Shown: positions 31,716 through 40,378 of the stretch, piece by piece | How the letters are laid out: each line of letters starts with the position of its first letter | Numbering within the stretch: position 1 is the stretch's first letter | Assembly: GCF_030315975.1 (NCBI RefSeq) | Contig: NZ_JASXSZ010000008.1 | Span: 1-64,000 of the forward strand | Length of the DNA stretch: 64,000 nt | Direction: 5' to 3' | DNA from: Microbacterium candidum | GTDB taxonomy: Bacteria; Actinomycetota; Actinomycetes; Actinomycetales; Microbacteriaceae | The notes under the pieces: generated by a model | What the model saw: the letters and a program-made list of their open reading frames with translations, nothing else | What the model was told of the DNA's origin: nothing | Database searches by the model: none | Program-made: the position numbers and the translations under genes

Positions 31716-32651
31716 GTGCTCACAGTCGGAATCGACATCGGTGGAACCAAGATCGCCGGAGGCGTCGTCGACGCCGGCGGCAACATCCTCGAGAAGCTCC
31801 GGGTCGACACCCCCGCAGACCCCGCGGCGCTGACCGATGCGGTCGCGGCGATGGTGCGCCACCTCGGCGAGCACCACGAGATCGCGGCGGTCGGTGTGGC
31901 GGCGGCCGGGTTCATCGACCGCGACCGCGCGGTCATCCTGCACGCCCCCAACATCGACTGGCACAACGAGCCGCTGCGCGACAACCTCCAGGAGCGCCTC
32001 TCGATGCCGATCACGCTCGAGAACGACGCCAATGCGGCCGGGTGGGCCGAGTTCCGCTTCGGTGCAGGACGGCGCACGCACGACATGGTCATGCTGACGA
32101 TGGGCACCGGGGTCGGCGGCGCCATCGTCACGGGCGGACGGCTCTTCCGCGGCGGCAACGGGATCGCCGGCGAACTCGGACACATCCGGCACATCCGCGA
32201 CGGTCACCTCTGCGGCTGCGGCCAGCGCGGATGCATCGAGATGTACGCCTCCGGCCGGGCGCTCCAGCGCGAGGCGAACGAGATCGCGGATGCGGGTGGC
32301 ATCGGCGTGCGGCTCGCCGCGGTCCGCGAGGAGAAGGGTGAGATCCCGGGGACGGCCGTCTCGCGGCTCGTCCTCGAGGGCGACCCGGGCGCGACCGAGG
32401 CGCTGCGCCGCGTCGCGAGCGCACTCGGCGAGGCGTGCGCGGGCTTCCAGGCGGTGCTCGACCCCGAGCTGTTCGTCATCGGCGGGGGAGTGGCCCAGCT
32501 CGGCGACACCCTCCTCGATCCGATGCGGGCCGCGTACGACGAGCACCTCCCCGGGGCGGGCGAGCGGCCGGGAGCCGAATTCGCGATCGCACAGCTCGTG
32601 AACGACGCCGGTCTCATCGGCGTGGCAGACCTGGCGGCGCAGGCCGACTAG
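31716..32651 (+). CDS. glk: ROK-family glucokinase
   Basis: A 311-residue sugar kinase. The ATP-binding DIGGTKIAGGVVD is at the N-terminus, the catalytic Asp sits in LENDANAAGWAE, and the ROK zinc/signature segment reads GELGHIRH...CGCGQRGCIEMYASG. This actinobacterial group phosphorylates glucose at O6. The GTG at 31716 directly begins LTVGIDIGGT. Transcription appears leaderless. The plsC gene follows 15 bases downstream, so they may be cotranscribed. Confidence 0.93.
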   Translation: MLTVGIDIGGTKIAGGVVDAGGNILEKLRVDTPADPAALTDAVAAMVRHLGEHHEIAAVGVAAAGFIDRDRAVILHAPNIDWHNEPLRDNLQERLSMPITLENDANAAGWAEFRFGAGRRTHDMVMLTMGTGVGGAIVTGGRLFRGGNGIAGELGHIRHIRDGHLCGCGQRGCIEMYASGRALQREANEIADAGGIGVRLAAVREEKGEIPGTAVSRLVLEGDPGATEALRRVASALGEACAGFQAVLDPELFVIGGGVAQLGDTLLDPMRAAYDEHLPGAGERPGAEFAIAQLVNDAGLIGVADLAAQAD

Positions 32652-32666
32652 CGGGAGCATCCTCGT

Positions 32667-33356
32667 ATGGTCTATTGGATCCTCAAGTACCTCATCATCG
32701 GACCGATCGTGAAGGCGGTCTTCCGCCCGTGGATCGTGGGGCGGCGCAACGTCCCGGCCGAGGGTGCGGCGATCCTGGCCAGCAACCACCTCTCGTTCTC
32801 CGACTCGATCTTCCTGCCGCTGCTGCTCGACCGCCGCATGGCGTTCCTCGCCAAGAGCGACTACTTCACGGGCAAGGGCATCAAGGGATGGGCGCAGCGG
32901 CTGTTTTTCGCGGGCACCGGGCAGATCCCGATCGACCGCACGGGCGGGAAGGCGTCCGAGGCGTCGCTCAATGCGGGCCTCGGCGTGCTCGGCAACGGAG
33001 ACCTCCTCGGCATCTACCCGGAGGGCACTCGCAGCCCCGACGGCAAGCTCTATCGCGGCAGGACGGGCATCGCCCGCATGGCGCTCGAAGCGCGGGTTCC
33101 GGTCATCCCGGTCGTGATGGTCGACACGGGGGCTGTCATGCCGATCGGCACGCGCCTTCCGCGCATCGGCCGGGTGGGCATCATCATCGGGGAGCCCCTC
33201 GACTTCTCCCGCTTCGAGGGGATGGAGGGCGACCGGTTCGTCCTGCGCTCGGTCGTCGACGAGATCATGGTCGAGCTGCAGCGCATCGGCGCGCAGGAGT
33301 ACGAGGACGTGTACGCCTCGACGGTGAAGTCGAGAGCCGTCGCTCCGACGTCGTAG
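32667..33356 (+). CDS. plsC: 1-acyl-sn-glycerol-3-phosphate acyltransferase (PlsC family)
   Basis: A 229-residue membrane-associated acyltransferase of phospholipid synthesis. The catalytic HX4D block is NHLSFSDS near residue 37, and the substrate-binding block is YPEGTRSPDG. Further blocks RTGIARMALEA and VPVIPVVMV are in order. A hydrophobic N-terminus (YWILKYLIIGPIV) probably anchors it. The start is ATG with gcgggag upstream. Its place near fadD15-like and aroG genes matches the mycobacterial Rv2182c region. Confidence 0.92.
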   Translation: MVYWILKYLIIGPIVKAVFRPWIVGRRNVPAEGAAILASNHLSFSDSIFLPLLLDRRMAFLAKSDYFTGKGIKGWAQRLFFAGTGQIPIDRTGGKASEASLNAGLGVLGNGDLLGIYPEGTRSPDGKLYRGRTGIARMALEARVPVIPVVMVDTGAVMPIGTRLPRIGRVGIIIGEPLDFSRFEGMEGDRFVLRSVVDEIMVELQRIGAQEYEDVYASTVKSRAVAPTS

Positions 33357-33385
33357 CACGGCGCGGGGGGTGGATGCCGCGCCGA

Positions 33386-33391
33386 TAGACT
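33386..33391 (+). promoter_or_regulatory. Leaderless-type -10 box (TAGACT) for aroG
   Basis: TAGACT ends 6 bases before the aroG ATG at 33398, with no ribosome-binding site between them. Confidence 0.55.
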
Positions 33392-33397
33392 GAGCGG

Positions 33398-34735
33398 ATG
33401 CTTCAGCAGCTGGATCCCCTCGACCACTGGCGTTCTCTGCCCATCAAGCAGCAGCCGGCCTGGCCGGATGCCGACCGCGTGGCCGCGGTGTCCGCGGAGA
33501 TCGCGACGCTCCCGCCCCTCGTGTTCGCCGGTGAGGTCGACAATCTGCGCGACCGCCTCGCGGCGGCCGCATCCGGTCGTGCATTCCTCCTCCAGGGCGG
33601 CGACTGCGCGGAGACGTTCGCGGGTGCCACCGCCGAGCAGATCCGCAACCGCATCAAGACGGTGCTGCAGATGGCCGTCGTCCTCACGTACGGCGCGTCC
33701 ATGCCCGTCGTGAAGATGGGCCGCATGGCCGGGCAGTTCGCCAAGCCCCGCTCGAGCGACACCGAGACGCGCGGCGACGTCACGCTGCCGGCGTACCGCG
33801 GCGACATCGTCAACGGCTACGACTTCACCGAGGCCTCGCGGCAGGCCGAGCCCGGTCGGCTGCTGAAGGGCTACCACACGGCCGCATCCACGATCAATCT
33901 GATCCGCGCGTTCACGCAGGGCGGCTTCGCCGACCTCCGCGAGGTGCACTCGTGGAACAAGGGCTTCGCGCAGAACCCGGCGAATCAGCAGTACGAGCGC
34001 CTCGCCATCGAGATCGACCGTGCCATCAAGTTCATGGAGGCCGCCGGCGCCGACTTCGACGAGCTGAAGCGGGTCGAGTTCTACACCGGCCACGAGGGCC
34101 TGCTGATGGACTACGAGCGGCCGATGACGCGCATCGACTCGCGCACCGGCACGCCGTACAACACGTCGGCCCACTTCCTCTGGGTCGGCGAGCGCACGCG
34201 CGAGCTCGACGGGGCGCACGTCGACTACTTCTCGAAGATCCGCAACCCCATCGGCGTGAAGCTCGGCCCGACGACGACGCCCGAGACGGCGCTCGCCCTC
34301 ATCGACAAGCTCGACCCCGAGCGCGAGCCCGGGCGCCTCACCTTCATCACGCGCATGGGCGCCGGGAAGATCCGCGACGCGCTGCCGCCGCTGCTGGAGG
34401 CCGTCCGCGACTCCGGTGCGACTCCGCTGTGGGTCACCGACCCCATGCACGGCAACGGCATCACGACGCCGACCGGCTACAAGACGCGCCGCTTCGACGA
34501 CGTCGTGGACGAGGTGCGCGGATTCTTCGAGGCGCACCGCGCGGTCGGCACGTTCCCCGGCGGCATCCACGTCGAGCTCACTGGCGACGACGTCACCGAG
34601 TGCCTGGGCGGTTCGGAGCAGATCGACGAGGCGACCCTCGCGACGCGGTACGAGTCGCTGTGCGACCCCCGCCTGAACCACATGCAGTCCCTCGAACTCG
34701 CGTTCCTCGTGGCCGAGGAGCTCGAGAAGCGCTGA
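33398..34735 (+). CDS. aroG: Class II 3-deoxy-7-phosphoheptulonate (DAHP) synthase
   Basis: A 445-residue enzyme catalysing the first shikimate step from phosphoenolpyruvate and erythrose-4-phosphate. Class II (plant/mycobacterial type) is shown by the N-terminal WRSLPIKQQPAWPD, the metal/PEP motifs FLLQGGDCAETF and MGRMAGQFAKPRSSDTE, and the later MHGNGI and GGIHVELTGDDVTEC. The length is close to that of Rv2178c. The ATG at 33398 is the only start at the family position. Feedback by aromatic amino acids is known for the family, but the effector sites cannot be judged from sequence here. Confidence 0.96.
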   Translation: MLQQLDPLDHWRSLPIKQQPAWPDADRVAAVSAEIATLPPLVFAGEVDNLRDRLAAAASGRAFLLQGGDCAETFAGATAEQIRNRIKTVLQMAVVLTYGASMPVVKMGRMAGQFAKPRSSDTETRGDVTLPAYRGDIVNGYDFTEASRQAEPGRLLKGYHTAASTINLIRAFTQGGFADLREVHSWNKGFAQNPANQQYERLAIEIDRAIKFMEAAGADFDELKRVEFYTGHEGLLMDYERPMTRIDSRTGTPYNTSAHFLWVGERTRELDGAHVDYFSKIRNPIGVKLGPTTTPETALALIDKLDPEREPGRLTFITRMGAGKIRDALPPLLEAVRDSGATPLWVTDPMHGNGITTPTGYKTRRFDDVVDEVRGFFEAHRAVGTFPGGIHVELTGDDVTECLGGSEQIDEATLATRYESLCDPRLNHMQSLELAFLVAEELEKR

Positions 34736-34803
34736 CGCGCTCGGGCTGACTTCCGGCCGTCGCGTACTGCTCGATCCGAGCGGGCGCGGCGGCCGCCTTC
34801 ATG

Positions 34804-36765
34804 TCAGCCGGTGGCCTGGATGCGCAGCTGCACCTCGGTGCCCTTGGGCTCCATCGCACCGCCCTTGGGCTTCTGCGACTGCACCTGCGTCGCGCTGTCG
34901 AGGAAGATGTTCCACACGTCCGCGTACGTCGGGGTGAAGCCGGCGTCGCTGAGGATCTTCTTCGCCTGATCGCGCGTCTTTCCCGTGACATCCGGCACGG
35001 GGAACAGCTGGGGGCCCTTCGAGACGATCAGGGTGACGGTGTCGTTCACCCGCCAGAGGCCGCCGCCGTCGCGCGGGGCGATGCCGATCACCTTCCCGTT
35101 GTCGACGGTGTCGCTGTTCTGCTGCACGGTGTTGCCCGAGACCTGCAGGCCCTTGTCCGTCAGCAGGGACGTCGCGTCGTCGACGCTCTTGCCGGCGACA
35201 TCGGGGAGCTTCCCGGCAGACACCTCGAGCGAGCCCGAGTCGCCCTCGTGGACCGTGCACCCCTTCGAGCAGTCGATCGCCGCCCCGCCCCCCTTCGGGG
35301 TGATGGATGCGGCGACCACCTTCCCCTTCTCGGCATCCGTGAAGACCCTCACATCGTCGCCGACCGCGACCTTCGCCTCTTCGAGCTTCTTCCGTGCCTC
35401 GGCCGCCGACATGCCTGCCAGTGCCGGGATGTCGTGGGGCGCGGGGCCCGCGGAGACCAGGACGGTGACGGTCTTGCCCTTGGCGACGCGGGCACCGGCA
35501 TCCGGGTTCGAGCCGATGACGGTCTGCGCGGCGACGTCGGTGCTGTACTCGTCTTTCTGCACGGCCTTGAGCCCCAGCTTCGCGAGCGTCGTCTGCGCCT
35601 GCGCGAACGTCCCGCCGGCGACCGTGGGCACCGCGATGAGCGACCCTGGTCCGGATCCGAACCACCAGCCCGCGCCGCCGGTCAACGCGGCGGCGAGCAG
35701 AACGAGGACGAGGATCCACGCGCCGCGCGAGGCACGGCGCTTCGTGGCGGTGCGCAGGCGCGTCGCGTTGTCGGCCTCCGCGGCAGCGGGCTGCGCCATC
35801 GGGGCGACCGCCAGGGAAGAGGTCGCCGGCAGCACGGCGGTGAGCTCGTTCGAGTCGAGACGGGAGACCGGGGTGGTGACCGCCGGGACCGCGAGCGTGC
35901 GTGCGACCTGAGCGCCGAGGCCCAGCTGGTCCTCGATCTCGCGGAGGCGGTCGAGCATCGCTCCGGCATCGGCGGGGCGCTCGTCCGGGTCCTTCTCGGT
36001 CGCCCACAGGACGAGCTCGTCGAGCTGCTCCGGCACGCCGGGGTTCTTCACGCTCGGACGCGGCACCGAATCGGTGGCGTGCTGGTAGGCGATCTGCATG
36101 GGCTGCTCGCCCTTGTACGGCTGTTCGCCTGTGAGCATCTCGTAGAGCATGATGCCGAGGGCGTAGATGTCGCTGCGCGCATCCGCCGTGCCGCGCGTCA
36201 CCAGCTCGGGGGCCAGATATGCGATGGTGCCGAGCAGCTGCTGCCCGGTGGCCGTGTTCGCGGACGCCGCGCGGGCGAGGCCGAAGTCGCCGATCTTGAT
36301 GCGGCCGTCCTCTGCCAGCAGCACGTTCTCGGGTTTCACGTCGCGGTGGATGATGCCGGCGCGGTGCGCCGCAGACAGGCCGGACAGCACCGCATCCATG
36401 ATCGTGACCGCCTGCGGGACGCTGAGGCGCCGCTGCTCGCGCAGGAGTTCGCGCAGCGTGATGCCGGGCAGGTACTCCATGACGAGATACGCCATGTCGT
36501 CGTCCTGGCCCTGGTCGAACACGTTCACCACGTGCGGGTCGGCCAGGCGCGCCGCCGCGCGGGCCTCCTGGATGAAGCGGCTCTGGAAGACCGCGTCGTC
36601 GCTCAGGTGCCCGTGCATGACCTTGAGGGCGACGCGCCGCTCGAGGCGGAGGTCGGTCGCCACGTACACGGTCGCCATCCCCCCGCGCGCGATGCGCGCG
36701 CGGACCCGGTACCGGCCGTCGACGAGTCGGCCGATCAGCGGGTCGAACGACTGACTCGTGCTCAC
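34804..36765 (-). CDS. Transmembrane Ser/Thr protein kinase with PASTA domains
   Basis: A 653-residue bitopic kinase. The kinase domain (about 18-275) has the Gly-loop ARGGMATVY, Lys48 in VALKVM, HRDVKPEN with catalytic Asp142, and the DFG of IGDFGLAR. After a juxtamembrane linker comes one membrane helix (about 349-368). Four extracellular PASTA repeats follow, ending in VPDVTGKTRDQAKKIL and a Gln-rich tail; PASTA modules bind muropeptide or lipid II. The third PASTA holds an extra Cys pair. GTG start. The neighbours aroG, an Rv2175c homologue and idsA match the mycobacterial pknL region. Likely substrates encoded here include GarA and Wag31, by analogy. Confidence 0.93.
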   Translation of the reverse strand: MSTSQSFDPLIGRLVDGRYRVRARIARGGMATVYVATDLRLERRVALKVMHGHLSDDAVFQSRFIQEARAAARLADPHVVNVFDQGQDDDMAYLVMEYLPGITLRELLREQRRLSVPQAVTIMDAVLSGLSAAHRAGIIHRDVKPENVLLAEDGRIKIGDFGLARAASANTATGQQLLGTIAYLAPELVTRGTADARSDIYALGIMLYEMLTGEQPYKGEQPMQIAYQHATDSVPRPSVKNPGVPEQLDELVLWATEKDPDERPADAGAMLDRLREIEDQLGLGAQVARTLAVPAVTTPVSRLDSNELTAVLPATSSLAVAPMAQPAAAEADNATRLRTATKRRASRGAWILVLVLLAAALTGGAGWWFGSGPGSLIAVPTVAGGTFAQAQTTLAKLGLKAVQKDEYSTDVAAQTVIGSNPDAGARVAKGKTVTVLVSAGPAPHDIPALAGMSAAEARKKLEEAKVAVGDDVRVFTDAEKGKVVAASITPKGGGAAIDCSKGCTVHEGDSGSLEVSAGKLPDVAGKSVDDATSLLTDKGLQVSGNTVQQNSDTVDNGKVIGIAPRDGGGLWRVNDTVTLIVSKGPQLFPVPDVTGKTRDQAKKILSDAGFTPTYADVWNIFLDSATQVQSQKPKGGAMEPKGTEVQLRIQATG

Positions 36766-36862
36766 TCTGAAAGTCTACGGATGCCGCGGCCCGCGCTCCG
36801 TGAGCGCCCCGCGGGTACGCGTGCGTCCCAGCAAGCCCCCAGCATCCCCATGTCCGCCGGAT

Positions 36863-38068
36863 TCAGCCGAGCGCGGCGAGCCAGCGGGCGGAGGGAGCCT
36901 CCCACTGCGCATACGCGTTCGGGAATGCCGAGTTCTGCACCGCCTGCGCCGCCTGCGCGAAAGTCATCGACTGCCATCCGGGGATGTCGAGAAGCCCCCG
37001 GGTCACGGTGCCGTTCGGGTCGTGCGGCCCGCCGTAGAAGACGCGGGTCGAGCGCTCGGCATCCGCGATCTGGGCGCGCGTTCCCCAGCCGTAGCTCGGT
37101 CGCTGCTGGAACAGCCCGATGGAGTCGCGATCGCCGTAGGAGAGGTTGCGCAGCCCCGACTCCTGCATCGCCGTCCCGAGTGCGATCGCGATGCCGCGAT
37201 CGGAGACCCCGAGCTGCCGGCCGATCCGGATGATGAGCTGCGCGTTCGCGGTCTGTTCGGCGGTGAGGCCGGTGGGGCTCGGGATCGCGATGCGCTGACC
37301 CGGGTAGATGATCGACGACCGGGAGAGCCCGTTGGCGTGGAGCACGGCGTCCACCGTGACTCCGAATCGGTTGCCGATCGCCGTGATCGTATCGCCGGCG
37401 CGGACCGTGTACGTCGATCCGGAGGGCGCGGGAGCGGGGGCCGGTGCGGGCGCCTGGGCGACCGGCGTCTGCGCCGACGCGGGCACCATGGCGCCCGGGA
37501 TCGTCAGCTTCTGCCCGGGATAGATGATGGAGGACACCGCGAGGCGGTTCGCCTGCAGGAGCGCGGTCGTGCTCACCCCGTGTGCGCGGGCGATGCGGGT
37601 GATCGTGTCGCCTCGCACGACGACGTAGACGGACCCGGAGGATGCAGGGGCGGGCGCCGCAGCGGGAGCGGGTGCCGCCGCGGGAGCGGGCGCCGATGCC
37701 GGAGCTCCGGTGAGCCGGAGCACCTGGCCCGGGTAGATCACCGATCGTACGGTGAGCCCGTTGCGCGACAGGACGTCGTTCATGCTGAGGCCATATCGCC
37801 GGGCGATCGCGCTGACGGTGTCTCCCTTGCGCACGGTGTACGTCGCCGGAGCGGTGACAGCTGTGCGGACGGCGGACGCAGGGAGCGATGCCTCGTGCGC
37901 CGTCGAGGTGAAGGCCGACGACGGAGCCGTGCGCGCCAGGGCGCCGAGCTCGGGTACGGCGGCGCGCTCGGGCACGGCCGCCGTGGCAGGCAGCGCGCTC
38001 AGCGAGAGCGCCAGCGAGCCGGCGATGGTCGTCGGCACCGCCACAGCGGCACGAAGCGGATTCCACAT
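36863..38068 (-). CDS. Secreted triple-LysM cell-wall hydrolase-like protein
   Basis: A 401-residue exported protein. A signal peptide (about 1-36, ending LPATAA) is followed by three LysM peptidoglycan-binding modules (consensus YxVRxGDTxxxIARRxGV...IYPGQ), separated by Ala/Pro linkers. The C-terminal domain of about 140 residues has AIALGTAMQESGLRNLSYGDRDSIGLFQQRPS, with a Glu in a lysozyme/transglycosylase-like context. The ATG at 38068 is fixed by ggggggaga 7 bases upstream. An earlier in-frame ATG at 38116 would spoil the signal peptide. Direct 9-base repeats resembling MtrA sites lie 91-117 bases upstream. Confidence 0.87.
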   Translation of the reverse strand: MWNPLRAAVAVPTTIAGSLALSLSALPATAAVPERAAVPELGALARTAPSSAFTSTAHEASLPASAVRTAVTAPATYTVRKGDTVSAIARRYGLSMNDVLSRNGLTVRSVIYPGQVLRLTGAPASAPAPAAAPAPAAAPAPASSGSVYVVVRGDTITRIARAHGVSTTALLQANRLAVSSIIYPGQKLTIPGAMVPASAQTPVAQAPAPAPAPAPSGSTYTVRAGDTITAIGNRFGVTVDAVLHANGLSRSSIIYPGQRIAIPSPTGLTAEQTANAQLIIRIGRQLGVSDRGIAIALGTAMQESGLRNLSYGDRDSIGLFQQRPSYGWGTRAQIADAERSTRVFYGGPHDPNGTVTRGLLDIPGWQSMTFAQAAQAVQNSAFPNAYAQWEAPSARWLAALG

Positions 38069-38158
38069 GATCGATCTCCCCCCGGATGCCGGAATCGGTC
38101 TCTGCCACCGTGTCACGCGTGGTGATGTGTGTCAACCGGTCGTGCTGGAGTGATGGAT

Positions 38159-38185
38159 GTGACGAAAGTGTCGAATGTGACTATC
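38159..38185 (-). promoter_or_regulatory. Three 9-base direct repeats, candidate MtrA operator
   Basis: Read on the minus strand, three adjacent 9-mers occur: GTCACATTC, GACACTTTC and GTCACATCC (the last runs slightly past the interval). The published mycobacterial MtrA motif is a loosely conserved 9-base direct repeat close to GTCACAGCG, and MtrA controls wall hydrolase genes. Position fits the LysM gene promoter; the Rv2175c-like gene starts 92 bases away on the other side. Confidence 0.5.
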
Positions 38186-38276
38186 GATCTTTCTTTCGCT
38201 TATGGTGCATTCGTTTCGGATGGGTGCACCTTCGCGCGGTCTGCACCGTGCGGCGCGCAGGTGAGATAGTGGCTGT

Positions 38277-38621
38277 GTGAGCACGGACGAACGCACCACG
38301 ACCGACTGGCTGACCATGCCCGACCTCGTGGAGGTGCTGAACGAGCCGCTCGGCCGGGTCCGCCGTCTTCTCGACGAGCATCAGCTCATCGGCAGCCGCC
38401 GGGACGGCGCCTTCAAGGTGCCGTCGATCTTCATCGTCGACGGGCATCCGCTGTCCTCGCTGCGCGGCACGATCATCGTGCTGCAGGATGCAGGATTCGG
38501 CGACGACGAGGTGATCGACTGGCTGCTCGAGGTCGACGACACGATCGGGATCTCGCCGATCGACGCCCTGCTCCAGGGGCGCAAGAGCGAAGTGCGCCGC
38601 GTCGCGCAGACCCTCGCCTGA
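38277..38621 (+). CDS. Rv2175c-family DNA-binding protein
   Basis: A 114-residue winged helix-turn-helix protein. LTMPDLVEVLNEPLGRVRRLL is the DNA-binding unit, followed by the characteristic KVPSIFIVDGHP and LRGTIIVLQDAGFGDDE segments. In M. tuberculosis the orthologue is a substrate of PknL, whose gene is next to it. Here the PASTA kinase lies two genes away. Phospho-acceptor Thr residues are available in the N-terminal tail (STDERTTTD). GTG start. The 3' end is 9 bases from the convergent idsA gene. Confidence 0.88.
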   Translation: MSTDERTTTDWLTMPDLVEVLNEPLGRVRRLLDEHQLIGSRRDGAFKVPSIFIVDGHPLSSLRGTIIVLQDAGFGDDEVIDWLLEVDDTIGISPIDALLQGRKSEVRRVAQTLA

Positions 38622-38630
38622 GTTCGCTCC

Positions 38631-39710
38631 TCAGGCCGTGCGCGTCGTGGACGCGCGGGCGAGGTCGCGCAGTTCGCCGACCGCCGCGTTGTCGAGGCGC
38701 GCGCCGCTGAGCGCGCGGTCGGCCTCGTGGGCGTAGTCCGCGATGAGGGCCTCCACGCGCTCGAGCGCGCCGGTCTGCACGATCGTCTCCTGCAGGGACG
38801 AGATCTGCGTGGCGTCCAGTCCCGGATCGCCGATCAGCTCGTCGAAGACCCGGCGGGCGCCGAGGGGCAGCGCTTCCCGCGTGTAGGCCACCAACACGGT
38901 GCGCTTGCCCTCGCGCAGGTCGTCGCCCGACGGCTTGCCTGTGACGGCTTCGTCGCCGAAGACGCCCAGCACGTCATCGCGCAGCTGATAGGCCATGCCG
39001 AGCGGGTGGCCGAACGCCGCGAGCGCCTCGTGCTGCGCGGCATCCGATCCGCCGAGCGCCGCCCCGATGAGGAGCGGCTGCTGCACGCTGTAGCGCGCGG
39101 ACTTGAGCGACGCGACGCGCAGCGCGCGGGCCGCGTGGCGATCGTCGGGCTCGGTTCGGAACGCGGACTCCTCTGCGATGTCGAGGAACTGGCCGATCGT
39201 CACCTCCCGGCGCATCGTGGCGTACTCGGCACGTGCGCGGAGCGCGACCGGGGCGGACGCCGTCTTGAGGCCCTCCTCGAAGAGATCGTCGCTCCAGGCG
39301 ACGAGGAGGTCGCCGAGAAGGACGGCGCCCGCGCGGCCGAAGGATTCGGCATCCCCGTGCCATCCGGCATCCCGATGATGCCCCTCGAGCGCCCGATGGG
39401 CGGCGGGCTTGCCGCGCCGGGTGTCGGAGTTGTCGATGACGTCGTCATGGACGAGGGCCGCGGCGTGGAAGAGCTCCAGCGCACCGGCCGCGGCGATCGC
39501 CGCGGGGGACGGATCCGCACCGGTCACGCTGTGCCAGCCGGCCAGGCAGAACCGCGCGCGAAGACGCTTTCCCCCGGCCACGGATGCCGCTCCGGCCTCG
39601 ACGACGAGGGCCGCTTCGGGGCCCATCGAGGCGGTCAGGTCGCGCTGCGAGCGAAGGAACGTATCGACACGCTGGGAAACCGCCGCGATCGGATCCGGAG
39701 CTGGTGACAC
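38631..39710 (-). CDS. Polyprenyl (geranylgeranyl-type) diphosphate synthase
   Basis: A 359-residue trans-isoprenyl diphosphate synthase, condensing IPP with an allylic diphosphate for quinone, carotenoid or wall-carrier precursors. The first Asp-rich motif is HDDVIDNSDTRRG. The second is reduced to LRDDVLGVFGDE, which keeps the first two Asp as in many IdsA enzymes. GGKRLRARF and the GKPSGDDLREGKRT segment are also diagnostic. GTG start. Chain length cannot be set with confidence. The mycobacterial homologue is idsA2, in the same neighbourhood. Confidence 0.9.
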   Translation of the reverse strand: MSPAPDPIAAVSQRVDTFLRSQRDLTASMGPEAALVVEAGAASVAGGKRLRARFCLAGWHSVTGADPSPAAIAAAGALELFHAAALVHDDVIDNSDTRRGKPAAHRALEGHHRDAGWHGDAESFGRAGAVLLGDLLVAWSDDLFEEGLKTASAPVALRARAEYATMRREVTIGQFLDIAEESAFRTEPDDRHAARALRVASLKSARYSVQQPLLIGAALGGSDAAQHEALAAFGHPLGMAYQLRDDVLGVFGDEAVTGKPSGDDLREGKRTVLVAYTREALPLGARRVFDELIGDPGLDATQISSLQETIVQTGALERVEALIADYAHEADRALSGARLDNAAVGELRDLARASTTRTA

Positions 39711-39775
39711 GGGCCTAGCCTAGTAAGGAAACGCGCGCGTAGAATCGACGCACCTGGCCCGACCGAGGGGGACCA

Positions 39776-40141
39776 ATGCCACTCTCCGAACAGGAGCAGC
39801 GTCTGCTCGATGAGATGGAACGCCATCTCATGCAGAACGACGCGGACGTCGTGTCCGCCCAGCGTGATGGGCGCTCCCTCAGCTATCGAAACATCGTGTA
39901 CGGCACGCTCCTCGTGCTCGTCGGCATCGGCGGGCTGCTTGCGGGGGTCGTGTCCCAGCTGGTGATCATCGGCGTGCTCGGCTTCGTGGCCATGCTCGCA
40001 GGCGTGATCCTGGCCGTCACTCCGTCTCGCAACGGCCTGACGAAGCAGAAGAAGGAGTCCACCCCCAAGGGATCAGGTTCCGGCACGTCCTTCATGGACC
40101 GCATGAACGACCGTTGGGATCGGCGGCAGGGGGAGCGCTGA
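39776..40141 (+). CDS. DUF3040 membrane protein
   Basis: A 121-residue actinobacterial protein. It opens with the family hallmark MPLSEQEQRLLDEMERHL, followed by two close membrane helices (about 43-63 and 66-84) and a basic, Gly/Ser-rich cytoplasmic tail. Function unknown. It regularly lies upstream of mraZ in actinobacteria, as here. The ATG follows gagggggacca. A TAGAAT box at 39740-39745 may be its -10. Confidence 0.88.
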   Translation: MPLSEQEQRLLDEMERHLMQNDADVVSAQRDGRSLSYRNIVYGTLLVLVGIGGLLAGVVSQLVIIGVLGFVAMLAGVILAVTPSRNGLTKQKKESTPKGSGSGTSFMDRMNDRWDRRQGER

Positions 40142-40166
40142 GTTCCACTTACCTCCACGACAGCGA

Positions 40167-40193
40167 CACCGGCCCTCGGGCCGGTGTTTTTTT
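40167..40193 (+). terminator. Classical rho-independent terminator upstream of the dcw cluster
   Basis: A GC-rich stem of 8-9 bp (40167-40175 with 40178-40186) is followed directly by seven T residues (40187-40193). It is the only textbook T-tract terminator in the window and separates the DUF3040 gene from mraZ. Confidence 0.9.
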
Positions 40194-40311
40194 GTGCCCT
40201 GATCAGGTGACGGCTCGCTGACTCGAACCGCCACGCGATGCCCCCGACGGGCGCCTCCTTCTGCCCAGGTGGCGGCTGATCCGCGATTTCTCGTGCCAGA
40301 GGGAGGCGAAG

Positions 40312-40336
40312 TGGAGGAAAGTGGAGTACGGTGGGG
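40312..40336 (+). promoter_or_regulatory. MraZ operator: three TGGRG boxes at 10-base spacing
   Basis: TGGAG (40312-40316), TGGAG (40322-40326) and TGGGG (40332-40336) repeat exactly every 10 bases, 43-67 bases upstream of the mraZ start. This is the geometry of known MraZ binding sites (TGGGN boxes separated by 5 bases), so mraZ is probably autoregulated together with the cluster. Confidence 0.85.
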
Positions 40337-40378
40337 ACAAACCTCACGGGGGGGCCGGACGAAGGGGGTGGTTTGGCG

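Noticed and set aside
34738..34780. Possible terminator between aroG and the PASTA kinase gene
   Set aside because: Only a 7-bp stem with a loop of about 29 bases; too weak to list as a feature.
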